The notes: generated by a model not told the origin, from the sequence alone. 64,000 bases of DNA from Halopelagius longus (GCF_900100875.1 NZ_FNKQ01000002.1:310001-374000); one strand, 5' to 3'. Numbered from the stretch's first letter, positions 26,006 through 34,987 are shown. Program-made: numbers and translations.

Positions 26006-26458
26006 ATGAACCGTCCGCTCGCCGCCATCGGGGGTGGGTTCGTGGGAACGGTCGCGTTGAGTCTCCTGTTGCTTCTGTTCGAGGTGGAGACGCGGTCGCG
26101 AATCCGCATGTTCGACGCCGTCGCCCGGTTCGTCGGCGTCCCCGGCGACACCGCGATCGGATTCCTGCTGTTCGTCGTCGCCGGCGTCGTCGCGTGGCCG
26201 CTTCTGTTCGCCGCCGTCGAGCAGTCGCTTCCGGGCGACGACCCCGCGATGAAGGGGATGGCCCTCGGCATCCTGCTTTGGGTCGCGTTCGTCCTCCTCG
26301 GCCGCGGCGACCTCTCGGGGCCGATAATCGCCGCCTTCGCCGGCCTGACGCTCATGGCGCACCTCGCGTACGGGTTCGTCCTCGGGAGCGCCTACGCCCG
26401 GTTCACCGGTTCGACGCCCGTCCACGACGCCGGTACCGAATCGGAGATGAGGTGGTGA
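26006..26458 (+). CDS. Small four-helix membrane protein next to cytochrome oxidase
   Basis: A 150-residue protein with four hydrophobic segments (about 7-27, 50-72, 85-101 and 106-128). The GGGFVGTVALSLLLL start and HLAYGFVLGSAYARF end are typical of a haloarchaeal family carried next to oxidase subunit I genes (from memory, DUF6789-like). It lies 38 bp before the oxidase gene on the same strand. An assembly or accessory role in the oxidase is a reasonable inference, not shown by the sequence. Confidence 0.6.
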   Translation: MNRPLAAIGGGFVGTVALSLLLLLFEVETRSRIRMFDAVARFVGVPGDTAIGFLLFVVAGVVAWPLLFAAVEQSLPGDDPAMKGMALGILLWVAFVLLGRGDLSGPIIAAFAGLTLMAHLAYGFVLGSAYARFTGSTPVHDAGTESEMRW

Positions 26459-26496
26459 GAGACGTTCTCGGAAGCCTATAACTGCCCTTTGAACTT

Positions 26497-28491
26497 ATGC
26501 CCGTGTTGTCCTTACTGCCCGAATACGCACTTCGTGCGATGCTCCCGATGAATATTTCCCCCTTCGTCGTTCTCGTCGTCGTCAGTCTCCTCGTTGCGAG
26601 TGCGGCGTACTGGCGTCGACGGCGGAACGACGCGACGGCCGCGACCGAACTACTCACCGACCGACTGCGTACGGACGGCGGCGGCGAACGGCGTTCGTCC
26701 GACGAGACGGAGAGCACGTCCGCAACCGACGGGGGCGTCCCCCCGGCGGCGGGAATGCTGTTCAAGCGAGAGCACAAGACGAGCAAGCCCTACGGCCTGA
26801 TGCGGTGGTTCACCACCGTCGACCACAAGGACATCGGCTTTCTCTACCTCGTCTTCGGACTCTCGGCGGCGCTTTGGGGCGCGACCGACGCGTTCATGGT
26901 CCGGACGGAGCTCATCACCCCGAGTATCGACGTCTGGGACGCCAACACGTACAACGCGCTCTTCACGACCCACGGACTGACGATGCTTCTGTTCTTCGTG
27001 ACGCCCGTGTTCAACGGCTTCGCGAACTACTTCCTCCCGCTTCTCCTCGACGCCGACGACATGGCGTACCCGCGCATCAACGCCATCGCCTTCTGGCTCG
27101 TCCCCTTCTCGTTCGTGATGGTCCGGGCGGGCCTGCTGACCGAAGTCCTCGCGAAGGTCGTCGACGTGTTCGGGCCGAGCATCGAGTTCCTCTACGCGTT
27201 GGAACCGCCGACGACGGGGTGGACGATGTACGTTCCGCTGTCGGCGACGCTACCGAACCCGCAGATAGACCTGATGCTCCTCGGCTTGCACCTCTCGGGG
27301 ATAGCCACGGTCATCGGTGCGATAAACATCATCGTCACCGTGTTCACCGAACGCGGCGAGGGCGTCACGTGGGCGGACATGGACATCTTCACGTGGTCGA
27401 TGCTCACCGCCAGCGGTCTCATCCTCTTCGCGTTCCCCCTGCTGGGGAGTGCGCTCCTGATGCTCGTCGCGGACCGCAACTTCGGGACTGCGTTCTACGC
27501 GCTTGAGGCCAACGGCCCGATACTGTGGCAGCACCTGTTTTGGTTCTTCGGCCACCCGGAGGTGTACATCCTCGTGTTGCCCGCGTTCGGCCTGACGAGC
27601 CAGATTCTCCCGAAGTTCAGCGGTCGGACGCTGTTCGGCTACAAGTTCATCGTCTACTCGACGCTCGCCATCGGCGTCCTCTCGTTCGGCGTCTGGGCGC
27701 ACCACATGTTCACCACGGGCATCGACCCGCGGATTCGCGCCTCCTTCATGGTGGTCACGGTCTCCATCGCCGTCCCCTCGGCGGTGAAGACGTTCAACTG
27801 GATATCGACGATGTGGAACGGCGACGTGAGACTCGCCGCGCCGATGCAGTTCCTCGTCGGCGGCATCGGCCTCTTCATCGTCGGCGGCGTCACCGGCGTC
27901 TTCCTCGCGTCGATTCCGGTGGACCTTCTCGTCCACGGGACGTACTACGTCGTCGCGCACTTCCACTTCTTCGTCGCCGGCATCATCGCCTTCTCGATGT
28001 TCGCCGCGTCGTACTACTGGTACCCGCTCTTCACCGGCCGGTGGTACAGCAGACGCCTCGCGAACCTCCACGCGGCCCTGAGCATCTCGGGCGTCATCGT
28101 GACGTTCACGCCGCTTTTCGTCATCGGGATGATGGGACTCCCCCGCCGTTCGGCGTCGTACCCCGCACGGTTCGCGCCGTTGCAACAGGTCGCCTCGTTC
28201 GGCGCACTCCTCATCGCCATCAGCGTCGGCGTCTGGTTGTTCAACATGGTCCAGTCGTACCGCGTCGGACCGCGCATCCGGAGCGCCGACCCCTGGAATC
28301 TCAAGGCGACGGGGCAGTTCTCCAACGAGTGGCAGTGGTTCGAGCGACGACTCGAACAGGAGTTCGACTACGTCGTCCCCGACGACGGTTCGGACCTCGG
28401 CACGGGCCGGAACCGGACGGACAACCCCGAACGCGAGTCCGAAGGGCAAAGCGAGGGGAGCGAGGGGGCGTCGGCCGAAGAGGACTACTGA
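26497..28491 (+). CDS. Heme-copper oxidase subunit I (cytochrome c oxidase type)
   Basis: A 664-residue protein with an extra N-terminal membrane helix (about 20-38) and a polar linker before the core. Core ligands are visible. His159 (TTHGLTM) and His490 bind the low-spin heme, and His488 (VVAHFHF) binds the active-site heme. His353, His402 and His403 bind CuB, and Tyr357 lies in GHPEVY. Glu355 is the proton-channel glutamate of A-type oxidases. It reduces oxygen to water while pumping protons. No subunit II or III gene is adjacent. The C-terminus is an acidic, Ser/Glu-rich tail. A TATA-like CCTATAAC lies about 20-25 bp before the start. Confidence 0.93.
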   Translation: MPVLSLLPEYALRAMLPMNISPFVVLVVVSLLVASAAYWRRRRNDATAATELLTDRLRTDGGGERRSSDETESTSATDGGVPPAAGMLFKREHKTSKPYGLMRWFTTVDHKDIGFLYLVFGLSAALWGATDAFMVRTELITPSIDVWDANTYNALFTTHGLTMLLFFVTPVFNGFANYFLPLLLDADDMAYPRINAIAFWLVPFSFVMVRAGLLTEVLAKVVDVFGPSIEFLYALEPPTTGWTMYVPLSATLPNPQIDLMLLGLHLSGIATVIGAINIIVTVFTERGEGVTWADMDIFTWSMLTASGLILFAFPLLGSALLMLVADRNFGTAFYALEANGPILWQHLFWFFGHPEVYILVLPAFGLTSQILPKFSGRTLFGYKFIVYSTLAIGVLSFGVWAHHMFTTGIDPRIRASFMVVTVSIAVPSAVKTFNWISTMWNGDVRLAAPMQFLVGGIGLFIVGGVTGVFLASIPVDLLVHGTYYVVAHFHFFVAGIIAFSMFAASYYWYPLFTGRWYSRRLANLHAALSISGVIVTFTPLFVIGMMGLPRRSASYPARFAPLQQVASFGALLIAISVGVWLFNMVQSYRVGPRIRSADPWNLKATGQFSNEWQWFERRLEQEFDYVVPDDGSDLGTGRNRTDNPERESEGQSEGSEGASAEEDY

Positions 28492-28511
28492 CTCGGGCCG
28501 CCGACCGCCGA

Positions 28512-28835
28512 CTACCGGCCGCCGGGGGTTCGGGGGTCGGCCCGTCCCTCCGGGATGCGTTCGTCGTCCACGAACCGGTGGCTGTCGGTGCGCCGATCGA
28601 CGAGGAGCGCCACGTCGGCCGAATCGTACAGCGTGAAGAAGGTGTCCCAGTCGACGGCCCTGCTGGCGTCCGCCTCGTCCGCGAAGTCGAGGCGCATCGA
28701 CCCGCCGGGCGTCGCCGCGACGACGGGACGCTTCCCGGCGTCGTCGGCCCACCCTTCGATTTCGCTCCGGTCCGAGAGCGCGTGTTCGGCTGACGGGTCC
28801 CTCGCCTGTCTGTCGGTGTCGTTCTCGGGAAGCAT
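28512..28835 (-). CDS. Conserved haloarchaeal-type hypothetical protein beside oxidase gene
   Basis: A 107-residue acidic protein with no membrane helix. HALSDRSEIEGWADDAGKRPVVAATPG and DWDTFFTLYDSADVALLVD suggest a compact alpha/beta domain. The central part is well formed, while both ends look disordered. It converges on the oxidase gene 20 bp away. The family is not identified and the function is unknown. Confidence 0.55.
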   Translation of the reverse strand: MLPENDTDRQARDPSAEHALSDRSEIEGWADDAGKRPVVAATPGGSMRLDFADEADASRAVDWDTFFTLYDSADVALLVDRRTDSHRFVDDERIPEGRADPRTPGGR

Positions 28836-28958
28836 CGTCTTCGTTGGTTACCCCGGCACGGTGACGGTTCTCCTGCTTGCGTTGGCAAGCGCGCGCTGTC
28901 GCGGGAGGGTCCCCTTCTCTGCGGTCCGAGCAGTTCAGAACGCGCACGCTCGCGGCGT

Positions 28959-30098
28959 TCAGCCGTCCGTTCGGACGCCGAGTTCCTCCTCGGCCAGTTC
29001 CGCGGCTTGCCGAATCGACCCGATAGAGGTGAGATGTCCAGCGCCGACGGACGTCTTCATCGCCTTCGCGGGCGCGCCGGTGAACACCTTCGGCCCGAGT
29101 TGCGCTACCGCGCCGTCGCCGACGGACACTATCCACCCCGGCACGTCGAACCGGTAGGGGTCGAGTCGCGGGGCGAAGTCGTCGCCGCCGCCCCGTTCGT
29201 GTTCGACCAGTCTGGAGAGGTTCGTCGCCACCGTCCGCGCCTCGCGGATGGCCGCCGAGGCGGAGGCGGGGACGGCCTCCCCGTCGGCGTCGACGGCGCG
29301 GGCGGCGTCGCCGACGACGAACGTCCGGTCGTCGAGTCGCAGGTCGCTCCTGACGAGGGGTCGGTCCCCGCCCATCGCGTCCGCGCCGGTGATGCCGCCG
29401 GTCCAGACGAACACGTCCGCCGGGAGCGTCTCTCCGTCCGTCTCCACGGCGTCGTCGGTGGCGCGGACGACGGGCGTCTCCGTCCGCACCTCGACGCCGC
29501 GGGCGGTCAGTTCCTCCCGCACCGCGTCGCGGAAGTTCTCCGGGAAGTTTGGGGCCACGTCGCCGAGTCGTTCGAGGACGGTCACGTCGGCGTCGAGGTT
29601 CTCCTCGCGCGCGAGTGCGGCCAGTTCGCCCGCCGTCTGGATGCCCGAAAGGCCCGCCCCGCCGACGACGACGTTCGCCCCCTCGCCGGAATCGAGGACC
29701 GCCTCCCGAATCGCGAGGGCGTCGTCGACCCGCTTCAGCGGGTAGGAGTGTTCCTCGACGCCCGGAAGTCCGTAGTACGCCGTCTCCGCGCCGAGGCAGA
29801 CGGCGGCGTAGTCGTACGAGACGGCGTCGCCGCTCTCGAAGGACACCTCGCGGGCGTCCCTGTCGAGGCGTTCGACGCGGGCCACCCGCGGTTCGGCCCG
29901 GTCGAACATCTCGGTCAGGGGGACGCGGATGGCGTCGGCGACGCTCGGTCTGCGGATGACGCGGTGGACCTCGTGTTGGACGAGGTGGGCGTCCGATTCG
30001 TCCACGACGACGAGTTCGGCCTCGGACGGGAGGTTCGATTCGAGTCGACGAGCGAGCGTCACGCCGGCGTAGCCCGCGCCGAGTACCAGAATTCGCAT
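28959..30098 (-). CDS. FAD-dependent NADH dehydrogenase-like oxidoreductase (NDH-2 type)
   Basis: A 379-residue protein starting MRILVLGAGYAGVTLARRL, an FAD-binding GxGxxG motif. VVVGGAGLSGIQTAGELAAL is the second, NADH-binding, Rossmann motif, and DVFVWTGGI plus TFVVGDAARA form the C-terminal FAD contact. This order fits type II NADH dehydrogenases and sulfide:quinone-reductase relatives, which pass electrons to menaquinone. No redox-active cysteine pair typical of sulfide:quinone reductase is seen. It would feed the respiratory chain that includes the nearby oxidase. Confidence 0.85.
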   Translation of the reverse strand: MRILVLGAGYAGVTLARRLESNLPSEAELVVVDESDAHLVQHEVHRVIRRPSVADAIRVPLTEMFDRAEPRVARVERLDRDAREVSFESGDAVSYDYAAVCLGAETAYYGLPGVEEHSYPLKRVDDALAIREAVLDSGEGANVVVGGAGLSGIQTAGELAALAREENLDADVTVLERLGDVAPNFPENFRDAVREELTARGVEVRTETPVVRATDDAVETDGETLPADVFVWTGGITGADAMGGDRPLVRSDLRLDDRTFVVGDAARAVDADGEAVPASASAAIREARTVATNLSRLVEHERGGGDDFAPRLDPYRFDVPGWIVSVGDGAVAQLGPKVFTGAPAKAMKTSVGAGHLTSIGSIRQAAELAEEELGVRTDG

Positions 30099-30175
30099 GC
30101 GGTCGCTAGGCGCGCCGCGACCAAAGAGCGTGCGGGTCGGCCGGACCCAAGGGCGTCGGTCGGCGCGGGACCGCC

Positions 30176-31150
30176 TCAGAAGAGGGCGTCGGACTCGGGG
30201 AGAATCTCGGCGGGGCCGCCGACGCGCCAGACGTCCGTCTCCACGTCGCAGTCGGCGACGGCGGACTCGACGCGTTCGACGTGTTCCTCCGTCGTGTTCA
30301 CGTAGACGCTCGCGCCCGTGTCCGTCGAGAAGTACACCGGTACGTCCTCCTCCTCCCGGAGTTCGCGCACGGCGTTGAAGACGGCGATGGTCCGCGGTTG
30401 CCAGTACACCCACCCCGCGGGGCCGGTCATCGTCGTCGCCGTCAGGGACAGCGAGTCGTGTTCGGCCAACTCGAACGTGCGGTCGAAGTCCGCCTCGCGG
30501 AGGGCGTCGCGCATCGTCTGTAACTGCTCGTGGACGTGCGCCATCCGCGCCTCGAACATGTGGCTCTCGGCGGCCTCCTCGTGGGCCTGTTCGGTCTCCT
30601 TGTAGGCGGGGACGTGCGCCGCGACGATTCGCAGGTCGTCTTCGAGGTCCGACTCGATGCGTTCTGACCGGCAGTCCTCGTCGTTGAGTCCGGCGTAGAG
30701 GTGGGAGAACGCGCCGGTCACCGCGCGCGCGGCCGACGACGACCCGCGGCGGGCGATAGTCGAGACGTCGGGGCGAGAGAGGTCCAACCCCGCGGCCTCC
30801 GCGAGGGCCATCGCCGCGGCGGCGAACCCCGAGGACGAGGACCCGAACCCGATGTTCGAGGGGAAGGAGTTCTCGCTCTCCAGTCGGACCGCGTGGTCGA
30901 ACTCCGCGAGACTCCGAACGTGGTCCACGACGGCGTCGATGCGTTCCGCGCCGCGGCCGGTCACTTCCTCGCCGTCGATGCGGTAGACGTCCTCCGCGGC
31001 GTCGGGTTGGAACTCCACCGTCGTCTTCGTGTGCGTCGGCGCGGTGCAGACGCTGATACTGTCGTGGTACGGGAGTCGTAGCTCCTCGTCTCGCATCCCG
31101 TGGTACTTTACGAGACCCTGAATCGGGTGTGCCTTCGCGGTGGCTTTCAT
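30176..31150 (-). CDS. mvaD: Phosphomevalonate decarboxylase / diphosphomevalonate decarboxylase homologue
   Basis: A 324-residue GHMP-superfamily protein starting MKATAKAHPIQGLVKYHGM. The motif SFPSNIGFGSSSSGFAAAAM is the ATP-binding GLGSS-type loop. VYFSTDTGASVYVNTT holds the conserved aspartate-threonine catalytic segment near the end. In haloarchaea this family is known to act on phosphomevalonate, giving isopentenyl phosphate in the modified mevalonate pathway (Haloferax volcanii enzyme). It supplies isoprenoid precursors for archaeal ether lipids. It is on the same strand as, and 77 bp upstream of, the NDH-2-like gene. Confidence 0.9.
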   Translation of the reverse strand: MKATAKAHPIQGLVKYHGMRDEELRLPYHDSISVCTAPTHTKTTVEFQPDAAEDVYRIDGEEVTGRGAERIDAVVDHVRSLAEFDHAVRLESENSFPSNIGFGSSSSGFAAAAMALAEAAGLDLSRPDVSTIARRGSSSAARAVTGAFSHLYAGLNDEDCRSERIESDLEDDLRIVAAHVPAYKETEQAHEEAAESHMFEARMAHVHEQLQTMRDALREADFDRTFELAEHDSLSLTATTMTGPAGWVYWQPRTIAVFNAVRELREEEDVPVYFSTDTGASVYVNTTEEHVERVESAVADCDVETDVWRVGGPAEILPESDALF

Positions 31151-31209
31151 GCTCCAACGCGGGAGTGACTCCCGGTTAAACGTCCCGATGGGTCACGAGG
31201 AAGAGTCGC

Positions 31210-31353
31210 TCAGTCGTCGGCCGGTTGTTCCGCTTTCGCCTCCGCCTCTGCGGCCGCCTCCGCTTTCGGCCCGCGTTGCCAGATGTTCGTGACTGCGTCG
31301 CCGGACGGCGGTGTGTGACTGACGTGCTTCATCGAGGTTCGGTCCGAGTTCAT
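31210..31353 (-). CDS. 47-residue Ala/Glu-rich small protein
   Basis: The start is chosen at MNSDRTSMKHVSHTPPSGDA (31353), since the region further upstream on that strand is AT-rich promoter-like sequence. The core THPPSGDAVTNIWQRG-like segment is followed by an alternating Ala/Glu/Lys tail that ends QPADD. Codon use matches neighbouring genes. No function can be assigned; a TATA-like TTAA lies some 25-30 bp before the ATG. Confidence 0.5.
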   Translation of the reverse strand: MNSDRTSMKHVSHTPPSGDAVTNIWQRGPKAEAAAEAEAKAEQPADD

Positions 31354-31516
31354 CGTGGTAATTCTTCGCACGAGATGGCTTAACGTTTCGCTGGATATTC
31401 CTAGTACCTTCATTAGCATACTTAGGTGTATAAGGTGCTTGAGACGCGGTCACTCGTCGCTCTCCGCGTCGCGAGGGAGGGGATGGGGAAGGGACGAGAG
31501 GGGGAGGTGTGGCCGT

Positions 31517-31960
31517 CTACAGGCCGACGCCGAGGGCGTAGGGCCACGAGGTGCCGGCGAGTGCGAGGAACAGAAGCGCGCCGCCGAGCATGACGGTGTT
31601 CTTCAGGAAGTCGGTCATCTCGGACTGCTGTTGGTCCTCGGGGACGGCCCAGAAGGCGTGAAAGAGGGGCGTCGCCACGAGGAGGAAGGCGGCGACGGCA
31701 CCCGCCGCGAGTGCGGGGAAGACGCCGAGGACGATGGCGGCGCCGGCGACGAGGAGGAGTCCGCCGGACCCGAGGACGCCGAGACGCGCCGCCGGGACGC
31801 CCTTCGCCTGCGCGTACCCCGTCATCGCGTCGGCGTTCAGGAAGTGATTGAGGCCCATGAACGCCAGAACGCCCCCGAAGAGGACGCGAGCGAGGAGGAA
31901 GACGATACCGGCACCGGTACTTTCGAACTGAAGCGCTATCGAAGTGATTTCTGGTAACAT
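31517..31960 (-). CDS. DoxX family membrane protein
   Basis: The start is MLPEITSIAL at 31960 (147 residues). A TATA element centred about 27-30 bp upstream supports this start as leaderless. Four membrane segments are visible. RVLFGGVLAFMGLNHFLN is the DoxX hallmark first helix with its asparagine-histidine, followed by GSGGLLLVAGAAIVLG and a C-terminal helix. DoxX proteins are subunits or relatives of quinol-linked redox membrane proteins and are often induced by oxidative stress. A palindrome covers its TATA box, and a regulator gene lies divergently, implying control. Confidence 0.82.
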   Translation of the reverse strand: MLPEITSIALQFESTGAGIVFLLARVLFGGVLAFMGLNHFLNADAMTGYAQAKGVPAARLGVLGSGGLLLVAGAAIVLGVFPALAAGAVAAFLLVATPLFHAFWAVPEDQQQSEMTDFLKNTVMLGGALLFLALAGTSWPYALGVGL

Positions 31961-31981
31961 CACGTCACTGCCTACTCTCCC

Positions 31982-31999
31982 GAAGTAATATATCACTTC
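31982..31999. promoter_or_regulatory. Palindrome over the DoxX promoter TATA box
   Basis: GAAGTAATATATCACTTC reads the same on both strands except for one mismatched pair, and its centre ATATAT is the TATA box of the DoxX gene. A dimeric repressor bound here would block TBP. The divergent winged-helix regulator at 32233 is the obvious candidate partner (inference). Confidence 0.55.
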
Positions 32000-32055
32000 C
32001 CGGACAATGACGTAACCGGGTGACGCGGGTGTTACGTGGTCACGACTACGAAACT

Positions 32056-32080
32056 TTGATTATGGATTGGCCTTAATCAA
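32056..32080. promoter_or_regulatory. Inverted repeat upstream of the winged-helix regulator
   Basis: TTGATTA (32056-32062) is the exact inverse of TAATCAA (32074-32080), with an 11-bp spacer. A TATA-like AAATTTAT lies just downstream at about 32095-32102, so the repeat is where a haloarchaeal activator or repressor would sit. The gene start at 32233 would then have a roughly 100-base, unusually C-rich leader. Confidence 0.45.
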
Positions 32081-32232
32081 CGCGGCACATTCCGAAATTT
32101 ATCCCCTGAGCGTGCGAATCACGGCAATCTCCGAGCGGAGTGGTATTCAAATGAAAACCTGCCCCCACCGTCAAACCCCCTATCGAACCGCCCTCATGAG
32201 TTGTACCCCAACCAACAAGAACCCTCCAGAAC

Positions 32233-32895
32233 ATGTCTGAAACGTGGGACGCCGCGGGATACATCGCAAGTTCCCGCTACCGACTCGCGGTCTGTAAGTT
32301 ACTCTCGCGGAGCGGGCCGGACCTGCCCTCGCGGATAGCCGAGGAACTGGACTTGGCCCAACCGCACGTCTCGCGCGCGCTTTCGGAACTGCGCGAGAGA
32401 GATATCGTCGAACTGCTCGTCCCCGAATCCCAACAGAAGGGACGACTGTACGGCCTCACCGCCGACGGTCAGGCCGCCCTCGCCCGACTGCGCGGACAGG
32501 CGGTAAACGTCGAGTTCGTCGACGAGTCGCGCTTCCCTTACGAGAACCTCCTCGACTACCTCCGAGAGACGCACAACTCCGAGTTCCGCTTCGCCATCGC
32601 GCACGACGAGGACCGGACCGACGTGTACCTCGCCGCCGACGCCGCCGCACGGACCCACGACGAGGAGTCGATTTCGAGCCTCGTCGCGTCGCTGGAAACC
32701 GACGGCCGCGACGGCGTCGAGTCCTCCACCGTCGGACAGACGCAGTTCGTCGTCCGCGGACTCGAACGCGCGACGCTCGTCCAACTCCCCACGGACCGCG
32801 ACGAAGACGTGTTCCTCTCCCTCGAACGGGGAGCCGACGTCTCAGTCGAATCGTTCGTCGAGAACTGCCGAGCGTATCTCTCCGCCGAGCGGTAA
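32233..32895 (+). CDS. Winged-helix transcriptional regulator (ArsR/MarR-like)
   Basis: A 220-residue protein. Residues 15-80 form a winged helix-turn-helix: RLAVCKLLSRSGPDLPSRIAEELDLAQPHVSRALSELRERDI, then a GRLYGLTADG wing. The remaining 130 residues (about 90-220) form a separate acidic alpha/beta domain with EFRFAIAHDEDRTDVYLAADAA and are probably sensory. It is divergent from DoxX, with inverted repeats between the two genes, so autoregulation and control of DoxX are likely. The ligand is unknown. Confidence 0.8.
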   Translation: MSETWDAAGYIASSRYRLAVCKLLSRSGPDLPSRIAEELDLAQPHVSRALSELRERDIVELLVPESQQKGRLYGLTADGQAALARLRGQAVNVEFVDESRFPYENLLDYLRETHNSEFRFAIAHDEDRTDVYLAADAAARTHDEESISSLVASLETDGRDGVESSTVGQTQFVVRGLERATLVQLPTDRDEDVFLSLERGADVSVESFVENCRAYLSAER

Positions 32896-33270
32896 CCGTC
32901 GCCCGCCTCGAAGCGGGCTCATTCTTCGAAGCGTGATGGTCTATCAGTGTAGAATTTATTCGAAGCCACGGATAATACTAAGACGAGAAGGTGTTTAATT
33001 ACGTAACAGACGTAGGGACGTGTATTATAACAACGGCTTCGTGTTCGGTACTCCCCCGACCACTCGGCGTGGACCGCCGCTCCGTCCGCGAGTCAGTATC
33101 GAGTGCCGTCCTCGCCGGGGTCACCCGTCGACGATGCCACGTGCGCGCAGGCGGCCGTTCGTCGCGGTCGCCGAATCTCCTCGTTTCTCGCTACTCGGGC
33201 CCTGAAACTGCGTTTTCTCTCCTGCGACGCGTCCGATTCGCGGAAACTTCCGTTCGGCGGCGACCGGTTG

Positions 33271-33323
33271 TTGTACTATTCTACTACAAGACAAACGCCG
33301 AGATAGTTTGTAGAAATTTACAA
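33271..33323. promoter_or_regulatory. Two TTGTA...TACAA inverted repeats upstream of the COG1361-MMPL-TrmB operon
   Basis: Site 1 is TTGTA-N9-TACAA (33271-33289) and site 2 is TTGTA-N6-TACAA (33308-33323, centre AAATTT). They lie about 110-160 bp before the operon in a 535-bp interval (32896-33430) that has no supported gene. Site 2 overlaps an AT-rich TATA-like core. The operon ends with a TrmB-type regulator, so autoregulation through these sites is a testable inference. Confidence 0.5.
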
Positions 33324-33430
33324 CACCTTATGTAGCGTCCACCCGTTTCGGAGTCCAAGAACCATCGGAGCGTCCGGTGGGTGACCGGTCGCCCGGTACC
33401 GGTCAGGACGACAAACCCGGGACCTCCATC

Positions 33431-34987
33431 ATGATACGCAAGGTACTCGCGGTAGTCCTCGTCGGCGCACTGATTTCGAGTGCAGTTCCGGTCGCCGCAC
33501 AGACGGTCGAGCCGGAACTTCGGACGTACGTCGCCTCGCCGACGCTGACTCCCGGTCAGGTGAACGAGGTACAGGTGCAGTTGGTGAACGACGCGAGCGA
33601 CTTCGACGACACGGCGAGCACGGCGAAGAACATCAACATCAATCCGAAGGACACGGGCCGCCTCGACGTGCAGACGGGGAGTCTGTTCCTCCCCTCGTTG
33701 GCGGACCCGAACGCGGCACAACAGGGGTCGGCCGCGTCGAGGGAGATAACCCTCGCGGTGAAGGTACCCTCCGACATCGAGGCGGGAACGTACAGGATTC
33801 CGATCGACGTAGAGTACGAGTGGGACAGCGAGAACGGACCCAACGAACGTAGTACCACCGAGTACGCCACCGTTCGCGTCGAGGAGGGCCCGCGCTTCGC
33901 CGTCGTCGATACGAACTCGACTGCCACCGTCGGCGGAAGCGGGACGTTCGAGGTGACGATGGAGAACGTCGGCGAACAGGCCGCGAGGGACTCCACGCTG
34001 ACGCTCTCCTCGCAGAGCGGCGACGTCGCAATCAGCGGCGGCCAACAGGGCAATCGGTACGTGGACCGCTGGGAGACGGGCGAGAGGCGGACGTTCGAGT
34101 TCGACACCAGCCTCACCAACACGGCCCGCCCCGGAAACTACACGCTCAACGCCTTGGTGTCGTACAAGGACGCCAACGGCAACGACGGCCGGAGTCCGAA
34201 CATCTCGGTCGGGATGAACGCGCTCCCCGAACAGACGTTCGATATCGGCGGCGTGAACAGTTCACTCCGCGTCGGCGAGGAGGGAACGCTCACCGCCGAG
34301 GTGACGAACAACGGCCCGCAACCGGCGCGGAACGCCGTCGTCGTCATCGACCAACCGGGGCAGACGGTGACGCCCATCGAGACGGAGTACGCCGTCGGCG
34401 ACTTAGCGCCCGGCGAGTCCGCGTCGTTCTCGTTCGACGTGGAGGTGTCGTCGGAAGCGACCTCCGGCCCGCGTCAACTCGGCATGTCGGTCAAGTACCG
34501 CGGCGACAACGGCAAGCAGCGACAGTCCGACACCATCGACGTCCGGGCCGAAGTCGCCCCGCAGGCAGACGAGTTCGACGTCGAACCCGTGAACTCGACG
34601 TTCGCGGCGGGTGACGGCGGAACGCTCGAACTCACGGTGACGAACACCCGCAACGAGACGCTGACCGACATCTCGGCGAAGATATACCCCGAGTCGCCGC
34701 TCTCTTCGTCCAACTCCGAGGCGTTCATCGAGGAACTCGGCCCCGGCGAGTCCGAGACCATCCGCTTCCAGACGAGTGCGGGCGGCGACGCGATGCCGAA
34801 GACGTACCCGATGAAACTCGACTTCCAGTACGACGACGCCGACGGTGACACCCTCATCTCCGACACGTACCAAGTCCCCGTCCGGGTGACCGAATCCGAA
34901 GGCGGCGGCCTGCCGTTCGTCGTCGTGGGCGTCGCACTCGCCCTCCTCGGCGCTGGCGGAGCGCTCATCTACCGCCGGCGGGACTGA
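33431..34987 (+). CDS. COG1361-type surface/secreted protein with CARDB-like repeats
   Basis: The start is MIRKVLAVVLVGALISS at 33431 (518 residues). A Sec signal peptide ends near VAAQ. The exported part holds repeated Ig-like (CARDB/NEW3-type) units. Each has a motif such as GGSGTFEVTMENVGEQAARD, GEEGTLTAEVTNNGPQPARN or GDGGTLELTVTNTRNETLTD, followed by LxPGES. A C-terminal membrane helix (VVVGVALALLGAGGALI) ends with RRRD, anchoring it with the domain outside. It lies 3 bp before the RND/MMPL gene, so it is probably its extracytoplasmic partner. Confidence 0.82.
   Translation: MIRKVLAVVLVGALISSAVPVAAQTVEPELRTYVASPTLTPGQVNEVQVQLVNDASDFDDTASTAKNININPKDTGRLDVQTGSLFLPSLADPNAAQQGSAASREITLAVKVPSDIEAGTYRIPIDVEYEWDSENGPNERSTTEYATVRVEEGPRFAVVDTNSTATVGGSGTFEVTMENVGEQAARDSTLTLSSQSGDVAISGGQQGNRYVDRWETGERRTFEFDTSLTNTARPGNYTLNALVSYKDANGNDGRSPNISVGMNALPEQTFDIGGVNSSLRVGEEGTLTAEVTNNGPQPARNAVVVIDQPGQTVTPIETEYAVGDLAPGESASFSFDVEVSSEATSGPRQLGMSVKYRGDNGKQRQSDTIDVRAEVAPQADEFDVEPVNSTFAAGDGGTLELTVTNTRNETLTDISAKIYPESPLSSSNSEAFIEELGPGESETIRFQTSAGGDAMPKTYPMKLDFQYDDADGDTLISDTYQVPVRVTESEGGGLPFVVVGVALALLGAGGALIYRRRD

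Noticed and set aside
27250-29136. 628-codon minus-strand frame over the oxidase gene
   Set aside because: Antisense shadow of oxidase subunit I, with no recognisable motif and arginine/glutamate/aspartate-rich composition.
30099-31157. N-terminal extension of the NDH-2-like frame across mvaD
   Set aside because: The extension is the out-of-frame shadow of mvaD. The flavoprotein clearly begins MRILVLGAGYAG at 30098.
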